From the NCBI RefSeq assembly GCF_000716785.1, contig NZ_JNYY01000024.1:30021-94020 (forward strand): DNA of 64,000 nt, in the 5' to 3' direction. This document shows, piece after piece, positions 8,891 through 16,554 of this stretch; within the stretch, counting starts at the first letter, position 1, and each line of letters starts with the position of its first letter. The stretch is from Amycolatopsis vancoresmycina (GTDB lineage: Bacteria; Actinomycetota; Actinomycetes; Mycobacteriales; Pseudonocardiaceae). A model generated the notes under the pieces. The model did no database searches. It saw only the letters and a list, made by a program, of their open reading frames with translations, and was not told the origin of the DNA. The translations under genes were made by a program, and so were the position numbers.

Positions 8891-9774
8891 CGCGACCGCT
8901 TTCCCGGCCGGGGCCGGGCCGGGCGGACCGGTGGCAGCTCGACGCCGGGCACGACCGTGTTGCGGATCGTTCCGATCCCTTCGACCGTCATCTCCACGAC
9001 GTCACCAGCCCGCAGCGGCTCCACAGTTCCGCCGCGGCCCCACAGTTCCGCCAGGCAGCCGCCGTTGCCGCAGGTTCCGGAACCCAGGACGTCTCCCGCG
9101 CGCAGGCGAGTGCCCCGGCCGGCGTACGCCGCCAGTTCCTCGAACGGCCAGCCCATGTTGGACAGCAGGTCCTGCCCCACCTCCACGCCGTTGACCGCCA
9201 CCCGCATCTCCAGCGCCAAGAAGCCGTCCGGGTCGCGGTAGGGCTCGAGTTCGTCGGCCGTGACGAGCCATGGGCCGAGGGTCGTGGCCGAGTCCTTGCC
9301 CTTGGCCGGCCCGAGGTTGACCTTCATTTCGCGGCGCTGCAGATCCCGGGCGGACCAGTCGTTGAGGATCGTGTAGCCGAAGATCCCGTCCGGACCCAGC
9401 ACCGCGGCGACCTCCAGCTCGAAGTCGAACAGCCGCGAGCCCGGCGGGATCGGCACGTCGTCGTGCGCGCCGAGCAGCGCACCGGGATTGGTGAAGTAGA
9501 ACGTCGGTGCCTCGTACCACTCGGGTGGCACGGAACCCGGCGCCACCATGCCTTCGACGTGTTCCTCGAACGCCACGAAGTCCCGGACGCTCGGCGGATC
9601 GAGCGGCGGCAGCAGCCGCACCTCGGCCACCGGCACCGGGGGTCCGCTGGGGACGGCCGGCCGGCCGCGGATCACGTCGAGCACGGTCACCCCGGCCGGG
9701 AAAGCGTGGACGCCGTCGCCGGAGACGACGCCCGCGTGCACGGTACCGCCGTGCTCGTAGGTGGCGAAGCGCAT
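8887..9774 (-). CDS. Fumarylacetoacetate hydrolase family protein
   Basis: A 295-residue FAH-fold enzyme. Recognisable stretches are RDFVAFEEH, the metal-binding glutamates in FDFELEVAAVLG, GYTILNDWSARDLQ, KGKDSATTLGPWLVT and GDVLGSGTCGNGG. Family members hydrolyse C-C bonds or hydrate/decarboxylate acylpyruvate-type products of ring fission. It is translationally coupled on both sides: it starts within TGATG at the end of the dioxygenase gene and ends within ATGA at the start of the SDR gene. Placed next to an extradiol dioxygenase, it most likely processes the ring-cleavage product. Confidence 0.92.
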   Translation of the reverse strand: MRFATYEHGGTVHAGVVSGDGVHAFPAGVTVLDVIRGRPAVPSGPPVPVAEVRLLPPLDPPSVRDFVAFEEHVEGMVAPGSVPPEWYEAPTFYFTNPGALLGAHDDVPIPPGSRLFDFELEVAAVLGPDGIFGYTILNDWSARDLQRREMKVNLGPAKGKDSATTLGPWLVTADELEPYRDPDGFLALEMRVAVNGVEVGQDLLSNMGWPFEELAAYAGRGTRLRAGDVLGSGTCGNGGCLAELWGRGGTVEPLRAGDVVEMTVEGIGTIRNTVVPGVELPPVRPARPRPGKRSR

Positions 9775-10700
9775 CAGACCGGGGGCGCCACGAACAGGCC
9801 CTTGTCCGGGTCGTTGAAGGATTTCCGCGCGACGAACTCGTTCATCGCGTTCGCCGTCCCCCACTGGTCGGACACCTCGGGGTCGCTGAAGTCGTACAGG
9901 TGCGGGTGCCAGGTGTCCTCGTCGACCAGCTCCAGCTCGGTGGTGTACTCCATCGTGTTGCCGTGCGGGTCGAGGAAGTAGCTGAAGGTGTTGTTGCCCG
10001 CCAGGTGGCGGCCCGGCCCCCAGATCTTCTCGACGCCGGCGCGCAGCAGGCGGCCGGTGCCGCGCATGTACTCGTCCAGCCCGCGCATCTCGAACGACAC
10101 GTGGTGCAGCGCCGGGTGCGGGCCGCGGGCGATGGCCATGCTGTGGTGCCACTCGTTCACCCGCAGGAACCACATCATCTCCCCCATCCGCGGGTGCATC
10201 AGGATGTCCGAGAGCCGGAACCCGAGGTGCTTCTCGTAGAACGCCCGGGTCGCCTCCGGGTTCGCCGAGTTGATCACCACGTGGGACAGGCGGACCGGGA
10301 CCGCCTCGCCCGCTTCGATCCGGCGGTGGGCCCGCACGGCGACGTCGGCGCTGATCTCGATGGTGCGGCCCTCGTTGTCGAAGAACCGGAACCCGTAGCC
10401 GCCGCCCGGGGTGTGCAGCGCCCGGGGTTCGTGGACGAGGGTGACCCCTTCGGTGGCCAGCCGCCCGGCCAGTATGTCCACATCGGACACGGTGGCGACG
10501 CCGAACGCGATCAGGTCGATCCGCTTGTCGTCGGCCTGGCGCAGCCGCACCACGTACTGCTCGGGCGAGCCTTCCGCAGCGAGGAATGCGACGCCGGTGT
10601 CGGTGTGCTCGGTCTTGAGGCCCCAGGCGCCGGTGTAGAAGTCGCGCTGGCGGGCCAGGTCCGGCACGGCGAGGTCGACGTGCCGCAGGTGGGTGATCAT
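9774..10700 (-). CDS. VOC-family extradiol ring-cleavage dioxygenase
   Basis: A two-domain type I extradiol dioxygenase of 308 residues, probably opening a catechol-type ring with Fe(II) and O2. The N-terminal VOC domain lacks ligands, as usual. The C-terminal domain keeps the facial triad: His140 (LSHVVINS), His200 (ALHHVSFEM) and Glu251 (TMEYTTE). The spacing resembles His146/His210/Glu260 of BphC. Start ATG 10700 has a strong GGAGGAG. It follows the FAD monooxygenase gene by 20 bp in the same operon. Confidence 0.92.
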   Translation of the reverse strand: MITHLRHVDLAVPDLARQRDFYTGAWGLKTEHTDTGVAFLAAEGSPEQYVVRLRQADDKRIDLIAFGVATVSDVDILAGRLATEGVTLVHEPRALHTPGGGYGFRFFDNEGRTIEISADVAVRAHRRIEAGEAVPVRLSHVVINSANPEATRAFYEKHLGFRLSDILMHPRMGEMMWFLRVNEWHHSMAIARGPHPALHHVSFEMRGLDEYMRGTGRLLRAGVEKIWGPGRHLAGNNTFSYFLDPHGNTMEYTTELELVDEDTWHPHLYDFSDPEVSDQWGTANAMNEFVARKSFNDPDKGLFVAPPV

Positions 10701-10720
10701 CTCGTTCTCCTCCGGAGGGC

Positions 10721-11851
10721 TCAGGCGGGCTCGACGACGAGGGCGGCGATCCGGGCGATCAGGCCGGGGACATCGCCCTGTTCCCGGCCGAGGAGCCACT
10801 GTCCGAGCTGGACGGACGCCTCGACCACCGTCGCCGCCCGCGCGCAGCGGCGGTCGGCGAACTCCGTCCAGACGCGGTCGTCGAGGGTGTCCGCGGCCAG
10901 CAGCAGCTCGGTCAGCACGGCGGCGTCTTCGAGGGCCTGGGCGCCGCCCTGGGCCAGGGTCGGCGGGCAGGAGTGCGCGGCGTCGCCGATCAGCACCACG
11001 CGCCCGCGGTGCCACGGCGCCGGGAGGACGTGGGTCTCGAACAGGGTGTAGTTGACCCGGGACGCATCCGTGAGCGTGGCCCGGACGTCGTCCCACGGGC
11101 CGTGGTACGCCGAAGCGAGCTCGCGCATGGTCGCGAGCTGCTCGGCCGGGGACAGGCCGCTGCGGTCCTGCGCGGCCTCGACGACGTAGGCGTACAGCGT
11201 GTCCTCGCTGGTCGGGCAGTACCCGGCGATGTAGGACGGGCCGCCGTAGAACAGGTCGGTCCGGGTCACCGAGGCCGGACGCGGGCCGAACGCGCGCCAG
11301 ATGCCCATGCCCGTCGGCCGGACCCCGGCCTCGATGCCCAGCAGCCCGCGGACCGCCGAGCGGATCCCGTCGGCGCCGACGACGAGGTCGTAGCGGCGGG
11401 CCGAGCCGTCGGAAAACGTGACGTCGACGCCGTTCGCGTCCTGGGCCAATGCGGTCACCGTGAGTCCGAATTGGACTTCGACCCCGGCCGAACCGGCGCG
11501 CTCGTGCAGGATCCGCGCCAGGTCCGGCCGGGGCATCCCCACCGTCGCCGGCAGGTCGGGGCCGCCGGTCCGGACGTCGGGGAGCTCGGCGAGCAGCGTC
11601 CCGGCGGGGTCGGGAGCGCGCAGGCCAAGACTGTCGAAACGGTACCCGTGCGCCTGGACCGCTTCCCAGACGCCGAGCTTGCGCAGCTCACGCAAAGCGT
11701 TGCCCTGCAGGGTGATTCCGGACCCGACGGCGGTGATGTCCGGCTTGAGCTCGACCAGGTCGACCGCGACGCCGTGGTCGGCCAGGTGGATCGCGGCGGC
11801 GGTGCCGGCGAGGCCACTGCCGACCACGAGGACGGTGTGCACGGCGGGCAT
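10721..11851 (-). CDS. FAD-dependent aromatic hydroxylase
   Basis: A 376-residue group A flavoprotein monooxygenase that probably hydroxylates an aromatic acid using NAD(P)H and O2. It has the FAD-binding GSGLAGTAAAIHLADHG near the N-terminus, the DG motif VVGADGIRSAVR, and the GD motif VVLIGDAAHSCPPTLAQGG. It resembles 3-hydroxybenzoate/salicylate hydroxylases. ATG 11851 has AAGGAG at close spacing, which favours it over an in-frame start 57 bases upstream. It provides the dihydroxylated ring that the next gene can cleave. Confidence 0.9.
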   Translation of the reverse strand: MPAVHTVLVVGSGLAGTAAAIHLADHGVAVDLVELKPDITAVGSGITLQGNALRELRKLGVWEAVQAHGYRFDSLGLRAPDPAGTLLAELPDVRTGGPDLPATVGMPRPDLARILHERAGSAGVEVQFGLTVTALAQDANGVDVTFSDGSARRYDLVVGADGIRSAVRGLLGIEAGVRPTGMGIWRAFGPRPASVTRTDLFYGGPSYIAGYCPTSEDTLYAYVVEAAQDRSGLSPAEQLATMRELASAYHGPWDDVRATLTDASRVNYTLFETHVLPAPWHRGRVVLIGDAAHSCPPTLAQGGAQALEDAAVLTELLLAADTLDDRVWTEFADRRCARAATVVEASVQLGQWLLGREQGDVPGLIARIAALVVEPA

Positions 11852-11876
11852 GGGACTCCTTCGTCCGATCCGGGAG

Positions 11877-12839
11877 CTACTTGACGGCGATCGGGGCGAC
11901 CGGCGCACCGACCGCGCCGGTCACCGGCAGCGGGTCGGCGGTCAGCCAGAACTCGTACCGGCCGTCGGCGGCGCAGTCCGCAGCCAGCGCGTCGAGGTCC
12001 CACATCTCGCCGAGGTACAGCCCGATGTGCGGGATGGCGACCTGGTGCAGCGGCTGGAAGGCGTCGTCGAACTCGTTGGGCCGGACCTCGAAGCCCCACG
12101 TGTCGGTGGCGATCGCGGCGATTTCGGTGTCGTGCAGCCACTCCGCGGTGGTGAACGACAGCCCGGGCGCGGGCCCGCCCGCGTAGTCGCCCCAGCCTTC
12201 GCGCCGGGCCCGGGCGAGCCGCCCGGTCCGCACCAGGAGCACGTCGCCCCGACCGACACGCGCGGTTTCGCCTTGCGCCGCAATGGTTTCCTCGAGGTGC
12301 GCCACGGTGATCGCGAACCCGTCCGGCAGCTCGCCGTCCGTGCCGAGCGCACGGCCGGCGTCGAGCAGGACGCCGCGCCCGGCGATCCGGCCCGACGCGG
12401 TCTCGATGCCGGTGACGCGGTCGCCTTCGCTGGTGACGACGTCCCCGGCCCGGCGGCCGTTCCACGCCACGCCGTGGTCGAAGATGTGCCCGAGCCCGTC
12501 CCACTGCGTCGACGCCTGCAGCGGCAGGAACACGACGTCGTCGGCGCCGCCGATCCCGTGCGGGAAGCCCTGCGTGCCGCGCTCGGCGTCCAGGCCGGTG
12601 TCCAGCATCGTGTGCACCGGGTTGGTGCGGCGGCGCCAGCCCTTCTGCGGGCCGTCGGCGTCGAAGCGCTGCGCCAGGGAGAAGCTCGCGCCCCGGCGGA
12701 CCAGGGCCGCGCCTTCGCGGCGCTTGGTGTCGTCGAGGAAGTTGAGGGTGCCGAGGACGTCGTCGGCACCCCAGCGGCCCCAGTTGGAACAGCGCTTCGC
12801 GGCGGCGGCGATCGCGGCTTCGGGATCGGTGCGGTCCAT
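11877..12839 (-). CDS. Cyclase family protein (kynurenine formamidase-like metal hydrolase)
   Basis: A 320-residue protein of the cyclase/kynurenine formamidase family (PF04199). The usual metal-binding HxGTHxDxxxH motif appears as STQWDGLGHIFDH, a variant seen in many cyclase-family proteins of degradation clusters. RGVLLDAGRA and DVLLVRTGRL are further family landmarks. It probably hydrolyses an amide or lactone in the pathway. It is the first gene of the operon and is divergent from the LysR gene. ATG 12839 lacks a clear Shine-Dalgarno site; a GTG 9 bases upstream is possible. Confidence 0.85.
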   Translation of the reverse strand: MDRTDPEAAIAAAAKRCSNWGRWGADDVLGTLNFLDDTKRREGAALVRRGASFSLAQRFDADGPQKGWRRRTNPVHTMLDTGLDAERGTQGFPHGIGGADDVVFLPLQASTQWDGLGHIFDHGVAWNGRRAGDVVTSEGDRVTGIETASGRIAGRGVLLDAGRALGTDGELPDGFAITVAHLEETIAAQGETARVGRGDVLLVRTGRLARARREGWGDYAGGPAPGLSFTTAEWLHDTEIAAIATDTWGFEVRPNEFDDAFQPLHQVAIPHIGLYLGEMWDLDALAADCAADGRYEFWLTADPLPVTGAVGAPVAPIAVK

Positions 12840-12881
12840 GCCGCTCACAGTGCGGCAGGCCACAGCATCAGGGAAGACGAA

Positions 12882-12899
12882 ATAGCTAATGCGCGCTAT
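12882..12899. promoter_or_regulatory. Candidate LysR operator
   Basis: ATAGC and GCTAT form 5-bp inverted arms around an 8-base spacer in the 81-bp divergent gap between the cyclase and LysR genes. The size suits a LysR-type binding half-site pair controlling both promoters. The arms are short, so this is suggestive only. Confidence 0.4.
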
Positions 12900-12920
12900 C
12901 ACCCCGGTGGATAACCTGAG

Positions 12921-13847
12921 GTGGTGAACCTGGCGAGCCTGGACCTGAACCTGCTGGTGACGCTCGACGCGCTGCTCGAACACCGCAGCGTCAGCCGCGC
13001 GGCCGAGCAGGTCGGCCTCAGCCAGCCCGCGGTGTCGGCCCAGCTGGCGAGGCTGCGACGGCACTTCGGCGACGACCTGCTGGCCCGCTTCGGCAACCAG
13101 TACCGCCTCACGCCGCTGGCCGTGCAGCTGCGCGGCCGCGTGCGCACCGCGGTGAACGGCGTCGAGCGCGTGTTCGCCGCCGAACCGGACTTCGACCCGG
13201 CGACCACCGCCCGGGAGTTCTCCCTCGCGATGACCGACTACGGCGTCGCGGTCCTCGGCGCCCCGCTGGCCGCGGCGCTGGCGCACGAGGCACCCGGCGC
13301 CCGCGTGCGGTTCGTCGACAACACCCCGGCGATCGTCGACAACGCCCGCCAGGCCCTCACCGGGATCGACCTCCTGGTGCTGCCGCACGGCTTCCTCGAC
13401 GGCCTGCCGCACCGGGACCTGCACCGCGACGACTGGGTCTGCCTGGTCGACGCCGGTCACCCGGCGGTGGAGCACGGGCTGACGGTGGAGCAGCTGCAAA
13501 CCATGCCGTGGGTGGTCTCCTTCCACGGCCCCACCGCGTCCACCCCGGCCGCGCTGCAGATGCGGATCCTCGGCATCGAACCGCACGTCCAGGTGATCAC
13601 GGAGAACTTCCTGACCGTCCCGGGCCTGGTGGCCGGCACCGGCCGGGTGGCCCTGCTGCAGCGACGGCTCGCCGAGCGCATCCCGGCCGACACGAACGTG
13701 CGGGCACTGCCGTGCCCGTTCGAAGCCGGTCCCCTGCTCGAAGCGGTCTGGTGGCACCCGATGTACGAGCACGACCCGGAACACCAGTACCTGCGCGACC
13801 TGCTGGCGCGGATCGCCACCGGCGTCACCGAGCATCCATCGCGCTGA
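12921..13847 (+). CDS. LysR family transcriptional regulator
   Basis: A 308-residue regulator. A winged helix-turn-helix occupies residues about 5-65 (LDLNLLVTLDALLEHRSVSRAAEQVGLSQ begins it). A LysR substrate-binding domain follows, which typically binds a pathway intermediate as co-inducer. The DLNLLVTLDAL opening is of the NodD/PcpR-like subgroup, often found with aromatic degradation genes. It is transcribed away from the six-gene aromatic operon and is presumably its activator. Start GTG 12921 or GTG 12924; a GAGG box overlaps the first. Confidence 0.92.
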   Translation: MVNLASLDLNLLVTLDALLEHRSVSRAAEQVGLSQPAVSAQLARLRRHFGDDLLARFGNQYRLTPLAVQLRGRVRTAVNGVERVFAAEPDFDPATTAREFSLAMTDYGVAVLGAPLAAALAHEAPGARVRFVDNTPAIVDNARQALTGIDLLVLPHGFLDGLPHRDLHRDDWVCLVDAGHPAVEHGLTVEQLQTMPWVVSFHGPTASTPAALQMRILGIEPHVQVITENFLTVPGLVAGTGRVALLQRRLAERIPADTNVRALPCPFEAGPLLEAVWWHPMYEHDPEHQYLRDLLARIATGVTEHPSR

Positions 13848-13943
13848 TACCGCGGTTCACCAGAAGTGATTTCCGCTGCCCCCACCGCGGAACCCACACT
13901 TTCGGCACCTTCCCTGACCCAACGACGGAACTCAGGTGCCGCC

Positions 13944-15164
13944 ATGCCCGAATCCCCAGCCGTGAACCGGTCACCAGCAGCCTCGGCCACCGGCCAACCG
14001 GCGGCCGCCGGGCGGGTCCAGCTGCTCCTGCTGCTGGCCGGGAGCTGCCTGTCGGTGCTCGGCGCCGTCCTCATCGCCCCCGTCCTGCCGCAGCTGTCCC
14101 GGGCGTTCGCGGGCACGCCCGGCGTCGACGTCCTCGTCCCGATCGTGCTGACCGCGCCGGCCCTGCTGATCGGGCTGACCGCGCCGTTCGCCGGGGTGAT
14201 CGCCGACCGGATCGACCGGAAACGGGTGCTGCTGCTGGCCATGCCGGCCTACGCCGTGTTCGGGACAGCTCCGCTCTACCTGGGCTCGCTCGGCGCGATC
14301 CTCGCCAGCCGCGTGCTCGTCGGCCTGTGCGAGGGCGCCATCATGACCTGCTGCACCACCCTCATCGGCGATTACTGGTCCGGCGCTCGCCGGGCGCGGT
14401 ACCTGAGCCTGCAGACGCTGGTCGCCACCTTGTCGGCCACCGCGTTCCTCGCTCTCGGAGGTGTGCTCGGCGCGTCGGGCTGGCGCACGCCGTTCTGGCT
14501 GTACGCCGTCGCCGCCCCGCTGGCGATCCCCATGGCGCTCAAGCTCTGGCAGCCGCACCGCGAACCGGCCACGCGCCTGGCGAGGCTGCCCTGGCGCCAG
14601 CTGGCCGCACCCTGCCTCGTCACCCTGTTCGGCGGCGTCGTCTTCTACGCCCTCATCGTCGAACTGTCCTTTGTGCTCACCGGGATCGGCGTGACCGCCA
14701 CCGGGACCATCGGCGCGATCTCCGCGATCATGTCGCTGGCGACCGCCGCGGGCGCGATCGCGTTCGGCCGTCTGTCCGGCAAGACGCCCCGGAACCTGCT
14801 GCCGGTCGAGTTCGGTCTCACCGGCGCCGGTCTCCTCCTGGTGTTCGCCGCCGCGTCACCGGCCGTCGTCACCGTGGGCGCGGTGTTCACCGGCTTCGGC
14901 ACCGGCATGCTGCTGCCCACCCTGCTGACGTGGGCGCTCAACCGCCTCACCTTCGACCAGCGGGGCCGCGGCACCGGCCTGTGGACCGGCACGCTGTTCA
15001 TCGGCGAATTCGCCTGCCCCCTCGCCCTGGCCGCCATCGGCACCGGCGCCGGTGGCCTGCAGGGTGCGCTCGGGCTGGTCGGCGTCGCGTCCGCGATCGC
15101 GGGAATCCTGACCGCGTTCCTGCTGCGGCGGAACAACCAGCCGCTCGACGTCACCAGGGATTGA
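13944..15164 (+). CDS. MFS transporter
   Basis: A 406-residue, 12-helix major facilitator protein. Motifs are LGAVLIAPVLPQLSRAF in helix 1 and FAGVIADRIDRKRVLL between helices 2 and 3 (the MFS A motif). ATG 13944 is chosen because helix 1 then follows a short hydrophilic leader; the frame remains open back to GTG 13866. It follows the LysR gene on the same strand, so uptake or export of the aromatic substrate is plausible but unproven. The 3' part is antisense to the end of the next, convergent frame. Confidence 0.85.
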   Translation: MPESPAVNRSPAASATGQPAAAGRVQLLLLLAGSCLSVLGAVLIAPVLPQLSRAFAGTPGVDVLVPIVLTAPALLIGLTAPFAGVIADRIDRKRVLLLAMPAYAVFGTAPLYLGSLGAILASRVLVGLCEGAIMTCCTTLIGDYWSGARRARYLSLQTLVATLSATAFLALGGVLGASGWRTPFWLYAVAAPLAIPMALKLWQPHREPATRLARLPWRQLAAPCLVTLFGGVVFYALIVELSFVLTGIGVTATGTIGAISAIMSLATAAGAIAFGRLSGKTPRNLLPVEFGLTGAGLLLVFAAASPAVVTVGAVFTGFGTGMLLPTLLTWALNRLTFDQRGRGTGLWTGTLFIGEFACPLALAAIGTGAGGLQGALGLVGVASAIAGILTAFLLRRNNQPLDVTRD

Positions 15165-15728
15165 CGGGGTGACTTGCCCGTACGCCAGCAGGAACATCCC
15201 GGCCGCGACGCCGATCATCGTGAACACGCCGCGCGGCCAGAAGATGTGACTGTCGAGAAAGGACACACTCGCGACCAGCAGGACCACCGCACCCGGCACG
15301 GCCCGCCGGCCGCCACGCGCCATCGCCACCACGATCAGCGCGTTCGAGACCAGGAAGCACCCGGCGCCGAGGTGACCCAGCAGGTCGCCGACCTCGAACA
15401 GGGACCCGACCACCGGGGTGACGCCGTGCTGGGCGCCGGTCACGGTGCCCGCGGCGATCCCGGCGACGGCGTCGAGTCCTCCGTAGAAGGCGGCGAACCC
15501 GAAGGCGGCCAGCCGCCCCGGCCAGCGGATCCACCGCGGTGCCGAGGCCAGCAGGAGCCACTGCGCCGCGGCCGGCAAGGGGAACACGAGCAGCAGGACG
15601 ATGTGCAGCTGCGTCCACCACGGGGCGGTGGCCGCGTCCAGCACCGCGGGGTGGAGGGCGCCGAACCCGGCGAGCAGTGCGCCCGGCACCGCGAACAGCG
15701 CGGCCCGAAACCATCGTGACCCGAGCAT
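14856..15728 (-). CDS. Unknown membrane protein with a C-terminal tail read antisense to the MFS gene
   Basis: The first about 185 residues form a clear hydrophobic multi-helix protein (about six segments), including HPAVLDAATAPWWTQLHIVL and FEVGDLLGHLGAGCFLVSNA. I do not recognise a family. The frame does not stop where the membrane domain ends near 15170 but continues about 105 residues through the antisense of the MFS 3' end. There it becomes a hydrophilic Gln/Gly/Arg-rich sequence that looks like a shadow frame. Either the natural stop was lost, or the true gene ends by a small frame change near 15160. The upper coordinate is reliable; the lower one is not. Confidence 0.6.
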   Translation of the reverse strand: MLGSRWFRAALFAVPGALLAGFGALHPAVLDAATAPWWTQLHIVLLLVFPLPAAAQWLLLASAPRWIRWPGRLAAFGFAAFYGGLDAVAGIAAGTVTGAQHGVTPVVGSLFEVGDLLGHLGAGCFLVSNALIVVAMARGGRRAVPGAVVLLVASVSFLDSHIFWPRGVFTMIGVAAGMFLLAYGQVTPSIPGDVERLVVPPQQERGQDSRDRGRDADQPERTLQATGAGADGGQGEGAGEFADEQRAGPQAGAAAPLVEGEAVERPRQQGGQQHAGAEAGEHRAHGDDGR

Positions 15729-15811
15729 CGGCCGAGGGTAGCGCCGGTTGACCGGCCGGCTCTCGCGCCAATGCTTAGGAAACCCTTACGGCACCACCCG
15801 CAGGCCGGGCT

Positions 15812-16438
15812 TCAGCGTTCCGCGGCGAGGTCACGGCCCTCGCGGAAGAACCGGACGACGGCGGCCGCGTCGCCGAGTCCGGTCATCGTGCGGGCCGCGC
15901 CGAAGGCGGCGTTCCAGAACGCACCCTGCCGTGGTTCGAACGGCCCGACGTAGGCGTAGGGCTCGGCGATGTGCTGGTCGCCGGGCGACACGCCGTAGTT
16001 GACCTCGCCGAGGGTGATCGCGACGTCGAAGTGTTCCGGCCACAGGACCGGCTCCGTTCCGGGGGCGAATTCACGCAGTGCGCCGTGCCCTTCGGCGAAC
16101 GCGCCCATCAGCACCTTCACCGCGTCCCCGTCCAGCACGAGGACTTCGCCGATCCGCACGCCCGGACCGCCGCCGTACACCCCGGCGGGTTCACCCGCTT
16201 CGAGCCCGGCGGCCGCGGCCACCTCGCGGTAGGACCGGCCGTTCAGCGGGAACCGGCCCGAGCTCGTCACGAGTTCGTCTCCTTCGACGCGCAGGGCGGG
16301 TTCGGCCACCGTGGCGAACCCGCCCGCCACCACCCGCAGGTCGATGCGGCCGGTCCGGCGGTGCTGGGGCCCGGCGAGCAGCAGCTCGGCCGCCCCGTGC
16401 AGGAACCGGCGGGTGGTTTCGAGCGCCTTCTCGGTCAT
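15812..16438 (-). CDS. Conserved hypothetical protein
   Basis: A soluble protein of 208 residues with no signal peptide or membrane helix and no motif I can name. It is Gly- and acid-rich and has a distinctive PEHFDVAITLGEVNYGVSPG followed by GDQHIAEPYAYVGPF, which reads like a conserved core. Start ATG 16438 has a good GAGGAG site. It is divergent from the Rieske-ThDP gene, and the two start regions carry the same 9-bp sequence in opposite orientation, so co-regulation is likely. Confidence 0.75.
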   Translation of the reverse strand: MTEKALETTRRFLHGAAELLLAGPQHRRTGRIDLRVVAGGFATVAEPALRVEGDELVTSSGRFPLNGRSYREVAAAAGLEAGEPAGVYGGGPGVRIGEVLVLDGDAVKVLMGAFAEGHGALREFAPGTEPVLWPEHFDVAITLGEVNYGVSPGDQHIAEPYAYVGPFEPRQGAFWNAAFGAARTMTGLGDAAAVVRFFREGRDLAAER

Positions 16439-16452
16439 CGTCGAACTCCTCT

Positions 16453-16554
16453 GTAACGCCTGGCCCCGGTCGAGGCACTGAGCCTGCCGTCACCACTGTT
16501 TCGGCGGCATCACCCTTACGACGGCACAGTGTGCCCGACCACCGGAGGCGTTAC
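16453..16554. promoter_or_regulatory. Divergent regulatory region bounded by a 9-bp inverted repeat
   Basis: GTAACGCCT (16453-16461) and its exact complement AGGCGTTAC (16546-16554) sit at the two ends of the gap. Each therefore reads AGGCGTTAC just upstream of the start codon of its own gene, touching the ATG of the Rieske-ThDP gene and 15 bases before the start of the hypothetical gene. This is consistent with a common operator, or a shared leader element, controlling both genes. Confidence 0.45.
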
